This document shows, in pieces, positions 43,149 to 52,552 of a stretch of 64,000 nt of DNA. A program made the position numbers and the translations under genes. This DNA comes from Pandoraea aquatica (GTDB taxonomy: Bacteria; Pseudomonadota; Gammaproteobacteria; Burkholderiales; Burkholderiaceae), in the NCBI RefSeq assembly GCF_902459565.1, contig NZ_CABPSN010000001.1, positions 1,116,001 to 1,180,000 of the forward strand. The letters run 5' to 3'. How positions within the stretch are numbered: position 1 is the first letter of the stretch; every line of letters starts with the position of its first letter. The notes under the pieces were generated by a model that did no database searches, had not been told where the DNA came from, and saw only the letters and a list, made by a program, of their open reading frames with translations.

Positions 43149-45131
43149 TCAGGCCGCGCAACGCAACTTCGCAGGCGCAGGGTCGTCGACGGGCGCACGC
43201 ACGCCGACCACGCGCGCCGGGTGAATCGTGAGCGTGGCGCTGACACTGCCCTCGCGCCCATCTTCGAACTTCACGCGCGTTTCGATGAATTGCGTCGACT
43301 TGCCGGTGTAGAAAGCGTCGATCAGCACGTCGTATTTCTGAGCGATGAACGCGCGGCGCACCTTGCGCGTGCGGGTCAGCTCGTCGTCGTCCGGGTCCAG
43401 TTCCTTGTGCAGGATCACGAAGCGCTGAATCTGTGCCGCAGCAAACGCCGACTCCTTCGCGAGATCGGCGTTGACCTGCTCGATACACCCGAGGATCAGT
43501 TCGGCGACCAGCGGATTGCTGGCAAGATCGATGTAACCGGCGTAGGCGAGGTTTTTGCGTTCGGCCCAGTTGCCCACGGCGTCCATATCGATGTTGATGA
43601 AGGCACAAACGCCGTCGCGGCCGTCACCGAAGGCCACCGCCTCCTTGATATACGAAAAGAACTTGAGCTTGTTCTCGATGTACTTCGGCGCGAACAGCGA
43701 CCCGCAGGCGAGCTTGCCGACATCCTTGGCGCGATCGATGATGCGCAGGTGACCGTCGGCATCGATGATGCCGGCGTCGCCGGTGCGGAAATAGCCGCCT
43801 TCGTCGAGCGCCTCGCGCGTGGCATCAGGCCGCTTGTAGTACTCCTTGAGCAAACCCACGCCGCGCACGAGCACTTCGCCGTTATCGGCAATCTTGATTT
43901 CCATGCCGGGTGCGACCGGGCCGACGCTGTCGAATCGCACCTGACGATCCGGCTGCAGGCAGACGTACGCGCAGGTTTCCGTCTGACCGTAGAACTGTTT
44001 GAGGTTGATGCCGATGGCGCGGTAGAAGCGAAACAGGTCCGGCCCGATGGCTTCGCCGGCGGTGTACGCCGTGCGGATACGGCTCATACCGAGCGTGTTG
44101 CGCAGCGGGCCGTACACACAGAGGTTTCCGAGCGCGTATTGCAGACGGTCCAGCCACGAGACCGGGCGACGGTCGAGCACGGCCGCGCCACAACGGTTCG
44201 CCACGTCCATGAAGTGCGCAAACATCTTGCGCTTCAGACGGTTCGCGTCTTCCATGCGGATCATGACCTGCGTGAGCACATTCTCGTACACGCGCGGCGG
44301 CGCGAAGTAATAGGTCGGACCGATCTCGCGCATGTCGGTGGAGATCGTGTCGGGCGATTCGGGGCAATTGACCGTGAAGCCGGCCACGAGCGCCTGCGCA
44401 TAGGAAAACAGGTGATCGCCGACCCAGGCCATCGGCAGATAGGACAGCACTTCGTCTCCCGGGCCGAGCCGGTCGAACGTGCTGCCGTGATACGCCGCAC
44501 CGATCAGGCCGGCGTGCGAGTGGCAGACGCCCTTCGGTTTGCCCGTGGTGCCGGACGTGTAGAGGATCGTGGCGGTGTCGTCCGGACCGACGGCCGCGAC
44601 GGCGTCGTCGAAGTAGCGCGGATGCTGCGCGTTGAAGGTGCGCCCCTGCTCCACCGCCGACGCGTACGATTGCAGCCCGGCAGCATCGTAATTGCGCAAA
44701 CCTCGCGGGTCTTCGTAGATGATGTGCGACAGGCGCGACTGGTGTGACAGGCGTTCGCGCAGCTCCAGCAGCTTATCGACCTGTTCCTGATCTTCGGCGA
44801 TGACGAAATCGATCTCGGCGTCTTCGAGTACGTGGACCATTTCGGCCGCGACGGCATCCTGATACAGCGGCACGGCCACGCCCCCAAGGGCTTGCGCGGC
44901 CGTCATCGCCCAGTACAGGCGCACCCGGTTGTTGCCGACGATGGCGAGATTGTCGCCACGTTTGAACCCGGCAGCGGCGAGCGCGCAGGCGAGCATGCGC
45001 ACTTCATGCGCGGCTTCCTGCCAGCTCCAGCTTTGCCAGATTCCCAGATCTTTTTCCCGATACGCCGTGCGGGCGCCCCGTGTCGCGGCATGGGCCAACA
45101 ACAATCGCGGGAAGGTAGTCCGCTCCTGCAT
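43149..45131 (-). CDS. Long-chain acyl-CoA synthetase-like AMP-binding protein
   Basis: A 660-residue ANL ligase of the long-chain/bubblegum type. The P-loop is ILYTSGTTGKPKGV, followed by LPMAWVGDHLFSYAQAL, YTAGEAIGPDLFRF, KQFYGQTETCAYV (A5) and YFRTGDAGIID (A7). The C-terminal part has the insertion typical of eukaryote-like long-chain enzymes (KVRRAFIAQKYDVLIDAFY). I chose the ATG at 45131 because AGGAGA lies 6 bp before it; an ATG at 45164 lacks such a site. It is the first gene of the LIV operon. It probably activates what the transporter imports. Confidence 0.86.
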   Translation of the reverse strand: MQERTTFPRLLLAHAATRGARTAYREKDLGIWQSWSWQEAAHEVRMLACALAAAGFKRGDNLAIVGNNRVRLYWAMTAAQALGGVAVPLYQDAVAAEMVHVLEDAEIDFVIAEDQEQVDKLLELRERLSHQSRLSHIIYEDPRGLRNYDAAGLQSYASAVEQGRTFNAQHPRYFDDAVAAVGPDDTATILYTSGTTGKPKGVCHSHAGLIGAAYHGSTFDRLGPGDEVLSYLPMAWVGDHLFSYAQALVAGFTVNCPESPDTISTDMREIGPTYYFAPPRVYENVLTQVMIRMEDANRLKRKMFAHFMDVANRCGAAVLDRRPVSWLDRLQYALGNLCVYGPLRNTLGMSRIRTAYTAGEAIGPDLFRFYRAIGINLKQFYGQTETCAYVCLQPDRQVRFDSVGPVAPGMEIKIADNGEVLVRGVGLLKEYYKRPDATREALDEGGYFRTGDAGIIDADGHLRIIDRAKDVGKLACGSLFAPKYIENKLKFFSYIKEAVAFGDGRDGVCAFINIDMDAVGNWAERKNLAYAGYIDLASNPLVAELILGCIEQVNADLAKESAFAAAQIQRFVILHKELDPDDDELTRTRKVRRAFIAQKYDVLIDAFYTGKSTQFIETRVKFEDGREGSVSATLTIHPARVVGVRAPVDDPAPAKLRCAA

Positions 45132-45271
45132 GCCAGTCTCCTGTGTCTCGCCACGTTTCGACATCCGTCGAGGGGGAGTGGCGTGGCTCGGTCGGCGTGC
45201 GTGTTCGTGACACGCTCCTTACTGCTTGCAGCGCCTCTGATCGGCGCTGTTCTTTTGTTTGGAATGCCATA

Positions 45272-45315
45272 CAGCGTCAATGCAGCGTCAATGCAGCGTC
45301 AATACAGCATCAATG
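45272..45315 (+). repeat. 11-bp tandem repeat upstream of Crp/Fnr gene
   Basis: Four consecutive copies of CAGCGTCAATG (the third ends in A, the fourth has one G-to-A change), followed by a partial CAGCAACTG. It lies in the divergent gap between the ligase gene (45131) and the regulator gene (45505). Confidence 0.75.
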
Positions 45316-45504
45316 CAGCAACTGCGGTGAAACGACTACGGCGACTACCGATATGCCGGGTAACGGTCAGCTTCTATACTTGTGCTTCGGCGTCGTGTTC
45401 AGACCGCCAGGAATGCTTGTCTCGCCGTTGCCAGGCAAGGCGAAGATACCTCATGGCTCACGGCGGATTTGTCACCAGGATGACAATCAAGGGAAAGTCC
45501 CTAT

Positions 45505-46176
45505 ATGTCGCTCGAAACCTTGTTGCAGCGCAGCGCCTGGGCGCAAGGACTGACGCCCGATCAGCGCGCACGCGTGGTGGCGGAGATTCAGGTGCGTCCG
45601 GTCGAAAACGGGGGCTATGTGTGCCGCAAGGGCGACCCGACGCACGCGTGGTTCGGCGTGATCGAAGGGTTGGTCAAGATCACGACAGCGTCGGCCAGCG
45701 GCAAGTCGGTGACGTTCACGGGCGTACCGGCGGGCGCATGGTTCGGAGAGGGGTCGGTGCTCAAGCACGAGATCCGGAAATATGACGTCATGGCGCTGCG
45801 CGACTCGGTGCTCGCGCACATGCCTATTGCCACCTTCGACTGGCTGCTCGACACGAGCATTCCGTTCAATCGTTTTCTGACGCGGCAACTCAACGAACGG
45901 CTGGGGCAATTCATTGCGGCCGTCGAGCACGAGCGGCTGCTCGATACCGATGCCCGCGTCGCCCGTTCGTTGTCGTCGATGTTCAATCCGAACCTATATC
46001 CGTCCGACGACAACACCATGCAGATTTCACAAGAGGAACTGAGCTACCTTGCGGGTGTTTCGCGCCAGCGTGTGAACCTCGCGCTGAAAGTGCTGGAGCA
46101 GGCGGGATTGGTCAAAGTCGACTACGGCGTGCTGACCATTCTCGATCTGGAAGGGCTGCGCGAGTTCGGCATGTAA
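45505..46176 (+). CDS. Crp/Fnr family transcriptional regulator
   Basis: A 223-residue regulator. The N-terminal cyclic-nucleotide-binding-like barrel runs to about residue 120 (VCRKGDPTHAWFGVIEGLVKI, GAWFGEGSVLKHE), then the dimer helix. The C-terminal winged helix has ISQEELSYLAGVSRQRVNLALKVLEQAGLVKV with the recognition helix SRQRVNLAL. The cAMP-contacting residues of Crp and the Fnr cysteines are not evident, so another or no ligand is likely. It is divergent from the LIV/acyl-CoA ligase operon, 373 bp away, and may control it. Confidence 0.87.
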   Translation: MSLETLLQRSAWAQGLTPDQRARVVAEIQVRPVENGGYVCRKGDPTHAWFGVIEGLVKITTASASGKSVTFTGVPAGAWFGEGSVLKHEIRKYDVMALRDSVLAHMPIATFDWLLDTSIPFNRFLTRQLNERLGQFIAAVEHERLLDTDARVARSLSSMFNPNLYPSDDNTMQISQEELSYLAGVSRQRVNLALKVLEQAGLVKVDYGVLTILDLEGLREFGM

Positions 46177-46265
46177 AACCCAATATTCGACGCCTTGCCG
46201 GGGCGCTGGAGTGGGCGCAGAATGGCCGTTTCGCAGGTCTTTTCGTTACCACCGCGCCCTTCCTC

Positions 46266-46892
46266 ATGTCTATCCAAGCCACACCCGCCGACGCGCTGCG
46301 ACCCACGCTGCTCGGCAACAGTGTCGAACTCCACCCGTTGGAGCGCCATCACGCACAGGCGCTGGTCGCCGCAGCCGCCGACGGCGAGCTGTGGAATCTG
46401 AAAGTCACCGTCGTGCCGAACGCCGATACCGTCGATGCCTACATCGACCGGGCATTGAAGGGACGCACTGATGGCACCGTCATCCCTTTCGTCATCGTTT
46501 CGACGGCCACAGGCAACGTGGTCGGCCATACCCGTTTCTGGAAGGTGGACCGTGCGAACCGGAAACTGGAAATCGGTCACACGTGGGTCAGCGCTTCGGC
46601 GCAGCGCTCCAGCATCAACACCGAAGCGAAGTCTCTGTTGCTCACTTATGCCTTCGAGACGATGCATTGCGTGCGCGTGCAATTCACGACGGATGAACTC
46701 AACGAAAAATCGCGCGCTGCGATCTTGCGTATCGGCGCCAAGCAGGAAGGCATCGTCCGTCATGAACGGATCATGCCCGACGGGCGCAAGCGCAACTCCG
46801 TCCGGTTCAGCATCATCGATGATGAATGGCCGGAAGTGAAGGCCGCGCTGGCCGAGCGTCTTGCGCGGGGTGCGCGGCAGGCGTCGGGCTGA
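46266..46892 (+). CDS. GNAT family N-acetyltransferase
   Basis: A 208-residue acetyltransferase of the RimJ/RimL-like group. LLGNSVELHPLERHHAQAL opens the domain. The conserved strand VVGHTRFWKVDRANRKLEIGHTWV precedes an acetyl-CoA-binding loop, which here reads SASAQRSSINTEAKSLLL. VRVQFTTDELNEKSRAAILRIGAKQEG completes the fold. The acceptor is unknown. It stands alone, 89 bp after the Crp/Fnr gene. Confidence 0.85.
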   Translation: MSIQATPADALRPTLLGNSVELHPLERHHAQALVAAAADGELWNLKVTVVPNADTVDAYIDRALKGRTDGTVIPFVIVSTATGNVVGHTRFWKVDRANRKLEIGHTWVSASAQRSSINTEAKSLLLTYAFETMHCVRVQFTTDELNEKSRAAILRIGAKQEGIVRHERIMPDGRKRNSVRFSIIDDEWPEVKAALAERLARGARQASG

Positions 46893-46944
46893 CACTGCGT
46901 GTCATTTGTCGGACCTGTCGGATATCTCGGACCGGTCCGAGCGC

Positions 46945-47265
46945 TCAGGCCACCGCGGTGACCGCAGCGGACGGTCCGGCGCAATACAGCACCAGACACG
47001 GGCACACCATGCGTCGCGCGATGTCGAGTGCTTCGGTTTTCGTTTCAAGAAACGCGGCTTCCCACGGATTGCGGACGTGGTCGCACACATACGCCTTCGC
47101 TTTCTTGTCGAATTGCGATCCGAAAAATTCGTTTCTGAAGTAAAACCAGACGACATACCCGCGTCGCGGCAACCGGTCGGGGAGCGGATGCACGGGATAT
47201 TCGTTCGCGGGCACCCGCCGTCTGAGCGAAATCCAGCGTTGATAGTCCACACGTGTCGCGTTCAT
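46945..47265 (-). CDS. Conserved small hypothetical protein
   Basis: A 106-residue protein I do not recognise. It is rich in Arg, Tyr and Trp (YQRWISLRRRVPANEYP, RRGYVVWFYFRNEFFGSQFD) and has two cysteines (ACP-like MVCPCLVLYCAG) near the C-terminus. No signal peptide is present. AAAGGAGG lies 5 bp before the ATG, a near-perfect ribosome-binding site. This and normal codon bias make it a real gene. It is convergent with the GNAT gene. About 290 bp upstream (47266-47557) contain no gene I can support. Confidence 0.65.
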   Translation of the reverse strand: MNATRVDYQRWISLRRRVPANEYPVHPLPDRLPRRGYVVWFYFRNEFFGSQFDKKAKAYVCDHVRNPWEAAFLETKTEALDIARRMVCPCLVLYCAGPSAAVTAVA

Positions 47266-47557
47266 GTCGAGCCTCCTTTAACGAAGTCGCCCCGGGCGGG
47301 GCGATTCGACATGATGGGCAAGAACACGCGACAAGAGTTACAGAAACTTCCGCTTCGCCGCCATCGATGATGCGTCAATCGACAGTGCCGTGACCAGATT
47401 CGACAATCATCCGGGTTTTGGCACGCAGATATCGGAGTGATAGGTATCGTCTACTGGCCGACATCCACACGGATCTGTCCGTTCCGGGCCCCGGTTGTGG
47501 GTGGCGGTTCGCGGGCTCGGTGCACAGAATAGGAACTGTCCCCCACGGAGGTTTCTT

Positions 47558-48223
47558 ATGTCGTCCAGCCCCTCAGTCCACACCCCGGCGAACATTGCCG
47601 GCATTGCCGTTCCCGATAGCCAGTTCGCCCGCGAGATCACGGAAATCGTTCGCGATACCGCGTCGCCGCTGCTCTTTCATCACTCAAGCCGAGTGTTCTA
47701 TTTCGCCGCCCTCGCAGGACAGCATCGCGGCCTGAAGTTCGACCCCGAGCTGCTCTATTGCGGTTGCATGTTTCACGACATGGGTCTCACGCATCAGCAC
47801 AGCAGTGCGTGCGAACGCTTCGAAGTCGACGGTGCCAATGCCGCCAGCGACTTTCTGAAGCGTCAAGGTATCTCGCAGCAGGAGATCGACATCGTCTGGA
47901 CCGCCATCGCGCTTCACACGACCCCCGGTATCCCGCAGCACATGCATCCCGTCATCGCGCTGGTCACGGCAGGCGTCGAAATGGATGTGCTCGGGCTGAC
48001 CTATGCCGAGTACTCCGACGCGGAACGCGAAGCCGTGGTGCGCGCGCACCCGCGCACACCGCACTTCAAGGAAGACATCATTCAGGCGTTCTACGACGGC
48101 ATCAAGCACAAGCCCAACACCACCTTCGGCAACGTCAAGGCCGATGTACTCGCCGACAAGGACCCGCATTTCCACGCGGGCAACTTCTGCAGCGTCATCC
48201 GCCGGTCAGCCTGGGCAGGCTGA
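47558..48223 (+). CDS. HD domain-containing phosphohydrolase-like protein
   Basis: A 221-residue HD-superfamily protein. The metal-binding histidines and aspartates are seen in LFHHSSRVFYFA, LYCGCMFHDMGLT (HD pair) and AIALHTTPGIPQHMHP, with a later Asp in VEMDVLGLT. The spacing matches small cyanamide-hydratase-like and phosphodiesterase-like HD proteins. ACGGAGG supports the ATG at 47558; the open frame begins earlier at 47495. Its substrate is not evident. It is convergent with the siderophore locus. Confidence 0.82.
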   Translation: MSSSPSVHTPANIAGIAVPDSQFAREITEIVRDTASPLLFHHSSRVFYFAALAGQHRGLKFDPELLYCGCMFHDMGLTHQHSSACERFEVDGANAASDFLKRQGISQQEIDIVWTAIALHTTPGIPQHMHPVIALVTAGVEMDVLGLTYAEYSDAEREAVVRAHPRTPHFKEDIIQAFYDGIKHKPNTTFGNVKADVLADKDPHFHAGNFCSVIRRSAWAG

Positions 48224-48250
48224 AACGACCGGATCGACCGAAGCAACACC

Positions 48251-48276
48251 GTGGCGGCGAAAGCACCCGCCGCCAC
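48251..48276. terminator. Hairpin between HD gene and siderophore operon
   Basis: Perfect 9-bp arms GTGGCGGCG/CGCCGCCAC with an 8-nt loop in a 59-bp convergent gap; no T tract. Confidence 0.4.
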
Positions 48277-48282
48277 CGAGCC

Positions 48283-49392
48283 TCACCACGGCGCGTACTG
48301 CTCGAACACCGTCTGACGCTCGAAGGCGATCAGCACGGCCCGCTTGTGCGGGAAATCGAACTCGCGCAGGCGCGCCGCGCCCTGCCCCTGCATATAGGCG
48401 ATCCAACGGTCGTGATCAATGCGTGGCTCGCCCACGATGCGCTGCGTGCGCGGATCGTCGAGGAAGATGTAGTGGACGATAGACCGCAGCCACGCCTCGG
48501 TGCGCCCGGGTGAGCGAAAGCGCGTCGAACCCACCAGCAAATGGAAGCCACGGTCGTAGTCGGCCGCCTCGCAAAACGGCGCGATACGATCTTCCTTCGC
48601 CCAATACACCTCGAAGTAGGCGAATGGCTCGTCGTCGAAACATGCGAACAATGTGACGGTGTGCGGGTCGGCCTGCATCTTCGCCAGATACTCGGCATGT
48701 TCCTCCAACGTGCCCGTCTGCTCCCAGAAGTGCGCCACGCTGTCGAGGTTCATCCACTCGTGAAAGCGTTCGACGTCGCCCGGCTGATCAATGGCACGAA
48801 GACTGAAGCTCGTGCCGAGTCGTGCGATGTGACGCCGGTACACCTCGCCCACCGGCTTCGGCGCACGCAACGGATGCCGCTTGCCGTCCGACACACGGTA
48901 CTGCTGCGCCATCCCGGCCGACGACGGCCCCTGAAGCCACTGCGCCGGATGCTGCCAGAACGTCTGACGCGACACATGCAGAACGCTCGCTCCATCGGCC
49001 TTCGAAAACTGTTCACCGACGCCATCGCGAACCGCTGCAACGAGCCAGTCCGCCAGCGCCGGGTCGGCGTCAGTCCCCGGCCACACCACGTTAGCCCGCT
49101 TGCACGCTTTGTGACGGCAGAACACCGCCGCCAGCACGGGCAGCAGCGCTTGGACCGGCAGATGGGCGTCGTGCGGCGTGCTCGCCCGCAGCGTTATCGC
49201 GTCGTCGGCTTCGCTGACCTGAAACACGGCGACGGCACGCGCATCGCACCAGAGCGTGAGGTCCTGGCCCGCGCGGGCGACGCCATCGTCCGGCCCGCTC
49301 GCGTGATACCGATGGCCGTCGGCCAGCGTGATGCCGTAGGGATCATAGAGTGCAGCGGACGATTCAACAGGGGCAGTCATTGCAATTGACAC
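48283..49392 (-). CDS. Siderophore-biosynthesis acyltransferase (IucB/AlcB-like GNAT)
   Basis: A 369-residue GNAT protein whose C-terminal half is of the hydroxylamine-acyltransferase type used for hydroxamate siderophores. YRRHIARLGTSFSLRAID, FHEWMNLDSVAHFWEQTGTLEEH, PFAYFEVYWAKEDRIAPFC and RIVGEPRIDHDRWIAYMQ are conserved blocks of the IucB group. It would acylate an N-hydroxy-ornithine or -lysine side chain. The GTG at 49392 is preferred, since AGGAGA lies 7 nt before it; the ATG at 49380 is too far from that site. It is the last gene of the operon starting at fhuC. Confidence 0.85.
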   Translation of the reverse strand: MSIAMTAPVESSAALYDPYGITLADGHRYHASGPDDGVARAGQDLTLWCDARAVAVFQVSEADDAITLRASTPHDAHLPVQALLPVLAAVFCRHKACKRANVVWPGTDADPALADWLVAAVRDGVGEQFSKADGASVLHVSRQTFWQHPAQWLQGPSSAGMAQQYRVSDGKRHPLRAPKPVGEVYRRHIARLGTSFSLRAIDQPGDVERFHEWMNLDSVAHFWEQTGTLEEHAEYLAKMQADPHTVTLFACFDDEPFAYFEVYWAKEDRIAPFCEAADYDRGFHLLVGSTRFRSPGRTEAWLRSIVHYIFLDDPRTQRIVGEPRIDHDRWIAYMQGQGAARLREFDFPHKRAVLIAFERQTVFEQYAPW

Positions 49393-49455
49393 GATTCGAT
49401 CTCCTCTCAGCCAAGCCGGACGCCGCCACGGCGTCCGTCAGAATTCAGGCGCTGT

Positions 49456-50457
49456 TCAAACGCCGGACGCAGCCCTCGCACGCATGGCCGGTGCCATCGA
49501 TGCGAACGCCGCGCCGACGAGACCGGTAATCCGGTCGAGCGACACCGGCCCACCAAAGCCCCACGACGGCGGCAGAAACGCGACACGTCCGTCGCGCACG
49601 GCAGGCAACGCCCGCCAGACCGGCAGTTGATACGCGGGCGCCGCGCCGTTATCGACAACGATCAGCGACCACTCGGGATGCCGCGCCAGATCGCCCAGCG
49701 ACAGATTGACCATCGACTGACGCTCGTCGAGCCACCCCAGCGCATTGCGCGCCCCCAGATGCCCGATCAGCGCGCCGATCATGTCCTTGTTGTCGTAAGC
49801 CCAGAAATTGCCACCGCCCGCGTTAGCATTGAGCAGCGCAATCGGCGCGTCGCGAAAACCATCCCGCAACGCACTCGCACGCGCCACGGCAATGTGCGCC
49901 TCGCTATCGGCGATGATTTGCGCTGCCGCGTCAGCATGCCCCGTCATGCCGCCAAGGGATCGGAAGATCGCCAGCATGCGGTCGAGCGCGTCGCCCTCGC
50001 CTTCGGCGGGCTGAACGTTGAACACAACGGTCGGCGCGATGCGCGCCAGTGCGTCGAACAACCGTTCATGCCGATACGCGTACGCGATGATCAGATCGGG
50101 ACGCAACGCCGCAATCGCTTCGAGATTCGGTTGCTCTCGCGTGCCGACGGAACTGTCCGCGCTCAACCGGTCCGCACGATATTTGACCCACTGCGTGTAG
50201 CCACGCGGATCGGCCACCCCGACGGGCGTGACGTCGAGCGCCAGCAACGATTCGGTAAACAGGAACTCCAGCGAGATGACCCGGCGGGCGTTTGTCGGCA
50301 AGACGGGGGACGCGCGATTGAACAGGCCGCGATAGTTCTGCGCCTGTGCGTCGAGCGTCACCGCGCCCGTCATCGCAGCCGCGCCGGCCGCTAGGTACTT
50401 CAGGCACCGGCGACGTGACAAGTGCACAGGCACGCCGCCATAGGATTTAGCCAGCAT
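49456..50457 (-). CDS. Ferric-siderophore periplasmic binding protein (FhuD-like)
   Basis: A 333-residue binding protein. The N-terminus has a twin-arginine-like signal, SRRRCLKYLAAGAAAM (Cys in place of Phe in the consensus), followed by an AQAQ cleavage region at about residue 40. The mature domain has ARRVISLEFLFTESLLALDVTPVGVAD, NLEAIAALRPDLIIAYAYRH and WSLIVVDNG, typical of FecB/FhuD class III binding proteins. The start overlaps the end of fhuB by 11 bp. It captures ferric siderophore in the periplasm. Confidence 0.88.
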   Translation of the reverse strand: MLAKSYGGVPVHLSRRRCLKYLAAGAAAMTGAVTLDAQAQNYRGLFNRASPVLPTNARRVISLEFLFTESLLALDVTPVGVADPRGYTQWVKYRADRLSADSSVGTREQPNLEAIAALRPDLIIAYAYRHERLFDALARIAPTVVFNVQPAEGEGDALDRMLAIFRSLGGMTGHADAAAQIIADSEAHIAVARASALRDGFRDAPIALLNANAGGGNFWAYDNKDMIGALIGHLGARNALGWLDERQSMVNLSLGDLARHPEWSLIVVDNGAAPAYQLPVWRALPAVRDGRVAFLPPSWGFGGPVSLDRITGLVGAAFASMAPAMRARAASGV

Positions 50458-52552
50458 GCGCGTGCGACCTCAGAAAAGTGCGGGAGAGCAGCCAAAGGAA
50501 GAGCGGTGTGCCCACGGCGGCGGTGACGATGCCTAGCGGCAAATCGAGCGGTGCGAACAACGTCCGGCCGAACAAATCGGCCACGCCGAGCAACAACGCG
50601 CCCACCAGCGCAGCCGTGACTATACGGTCGCGGGTGCCCGTCAACGGCAGCGAGCGCAACGCATTCGGGACGATCAACCCGACGTAGGCCACCGGGCCGA
50701 CGGTCGCCACCGCCGCCGCTGCCATCGCGCTCGCGAGCACCAGCAATCCGAGACGCGCACGCACGACCGGCACACCCAGCGCTTCGGCCGTCTCGTCGCC
50801 GAGACTCAACAGATCGAGCCAACGCCCCGCATACACCGCGAGCGGCAGACAAATCACCAGCCACGGCAGCAACGCCCGTACGCCATGCCACGATTGCCCG
50901 TAACTGCTACCGACGAGCCATACCAACGCCTGCGTGGCATGCACGTGGAATTGCAAGACAAGCAGGTTCGCCAGCGCCGCGAGCAGACCGGCCAGCGCCA
51001 TGCCCGTCAGGATCACCCGCATCGGCGCAAGGCCCCAGCGTGCGTTCACGCCGAGCACAATCGCCAGCACACCGGCACTCGCCGCCCACGCGGCGGGCAT
51101 CGACCAGCGTGCCGCGGCATCTGGCGACACCAGCAGCAGCGCAAGCACCGCCAGCCCTGCCGCCTGATTCACGCCCAGAAGCTCCGGCCCGGCGAGCGGA
51201 TTCCGGCAAGCGCCCTGAAGCAACACACCGCTACCTGCCAGCAATGCGCCAGCGCCCATCGCGATCAGACTGCGCGGCAGACGCAGGTCCACCAGCATGC
51301 CTGCCGCCGTGTGCGGATCGAAAACGTCGCGCCATTGCCATGCCGACGGCCACGACAGCACGCCCATCGTCAGCGTCAGCCCGGTGACGGCGACCAGCGC
51401 GACGACCACCAGCGCCGCGATCATCGCCATCGGCCGCCGGTTCGACGCCCGATGTCCGGCAGCCATCGGGGCGGTCATTTCCGCAGTACTCGCAGGCAGG
51501 CCGTAGCGAAGCAACAGCAACAGCACGGGCGCGCCGATGACAGCGCTCATCACCCCGACCGGCAGCGCGCCGAACGTCACCAGCGCACGCGCAATGGCAT
51601 CGGTGACGATAAGCATCGCGCCGCCCCACAACGCCGAGAGCGGAATCAGCCATGCCGGGCGGTGAACCCCCATCAGCCGCACCAGATTCGGCGCGGCCAG
51701 CCCGACGAAGCCGACCGGCCCCGCCAGCGCAATCGCAATCGCGGACAGCACGGCCGCGAGCAGAATCGTCCCCACGCGCACCGCACCAACGCGCTGCCCC
51801 AACGCCGACGCCTGTGCTTCGCCGAAGCGCGCCAGCCCGAGCGGATGCAGCAACGCCAGCAAGGCCACCCCCGCCGGAAGCAGCAACCACATCGCCTCGT
51901 CGGCACCGCGTTTGCCGAACTGCTGCAACGACCCGGTGCTCCACTGCACGACGCCCACGGCCGCACGCGTGTACAGCGTCAACGCGACCATGCACAACGC
52001 CGAGAGCGCGAGCGCATTCGCCGCCCCGGCCAATGTGAGACGCAGCGGCGTTGTGCGCGTGCCGCCCGCCAGCGCAAACGTGAACAGCGCCGCCAGCACG
52101 CCGCCCGCCAGCATCATCGGCAACACGGCGAGCCCCGGCACGAGCAGCGCGACGATCAACCCCATCTGCGCCCCCGCCGACACGCCGAGCAATTCGCCGG
52201 ACGCGAGCGGATTCTGTGTGATGGTCTGGAGCAACGCACCGGCGATTCCAAGGCACGCGCCAGCCGCCAGCCCGGCGCGAATCTGCGGCATCCATGCGTC
52301 CACGAACAGCAACCAGCCGAGCGTTGCATCGCTGTTCATGCCGCTCAGACCGCCTTGCATCGCCTGAGCGACCGTGCCCACGCCCGGCCATGCGTCGTTC
52401 GCGATCGCATGGACGACGATGGCGAACGCGAGCGCCAGCCATCCCCCCCACAACGCCCTTGTGCGGCGCGCGTACTGGCGCGGTGCGGCGTGCGCGGGCA
52501 CCGTGAGGCGTCGCGCGAAGTGTAAGGTCCCCACCGTTCGCTCAGCCGCCAT
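50447..52552 (-). CDS. Ferric-hydroxamate ABC permease, fused double-length (FhuB-like)
   Basis: A 701-residue permease made of two tandem FecCD-type halves, each with about nine to ten membrane helices, as in E. coli FhuB. Half one has LGIAGALLQTITQNPLASGELLGVSAGAQ and GPVGFVGLAAPNLVRLM. Half two repeats this as LLAGSGVLLQGACRNPLAGPELLGVNQAA and GPVAYVGLIVPNALRSL. I chose the ATG at 52552, which overlaps the end of fhuC by 11 bp and implies coupling. An upstream frame to 52618 is open but inside fhuC. Confidence 0.92.
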   Translation of the reverse strand: MAAERTVGTLHFARRLTVPAHAAPRQYARRTRALWGGWLALAFAIVVHAIANDAWPGVGTVAQAMQGGLSGMNSDATLGWLLFVDAWMPQIRAGLAAGACLGIAGALLQTITQNPLASGELLGVSAGAQMGLIVALLVPGLAVLPMMLAGGVLAALFTFALAGGTRTTPLRLTLAGAANALALSALCMVALTLYTRAAVGVVQWSTGSLQQFGKRGADEAMWLLLPAGVALLALLHPLGLARFGEAQASALGQRVGAVRVGTILLAAVLSAIAIALAGPVGFVGLAAPNLVRLMGVHRPAWLIPLSALWGGAMLIVTDAIARALVTFGALPVGVMSAVIGAPVLLLLLRYGLPASTAEMTAPMAAGHRASNRRPMAMIAALVVVALVAVTGLTLTMGVLSWPSAWQWRDVFDPHTAAGMLVDLRLPRSLIAMGAGALLAGSGVLLQGACRNPLAGPELLGVNQAAGLAVLALLLVSPDAAARWSMPAAWAASAGVLAIVLGVNARWGLAPMRVILTGMALAGLLAALANLLVLQFHVHATQALVWLVGSSYGQSWHGVRALLPWLVICLPLAVYAGRWLDLLSLGDETAEALGVPVVRARLGLLVLASAMAAAAVATVGPVAYVGLIVPNALRSLPLTGTRDRIVTAALVGALLLGVADLFGRTLFAPLDLPLGIVTAAVGTPLFLWLLSRTFLRSHAHAG

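Noticed and set aside
45272-45315. CRISPR-like array
   Set aside because: The 11-bp units are directly adjacent without spacers and no cas gene is in the window.
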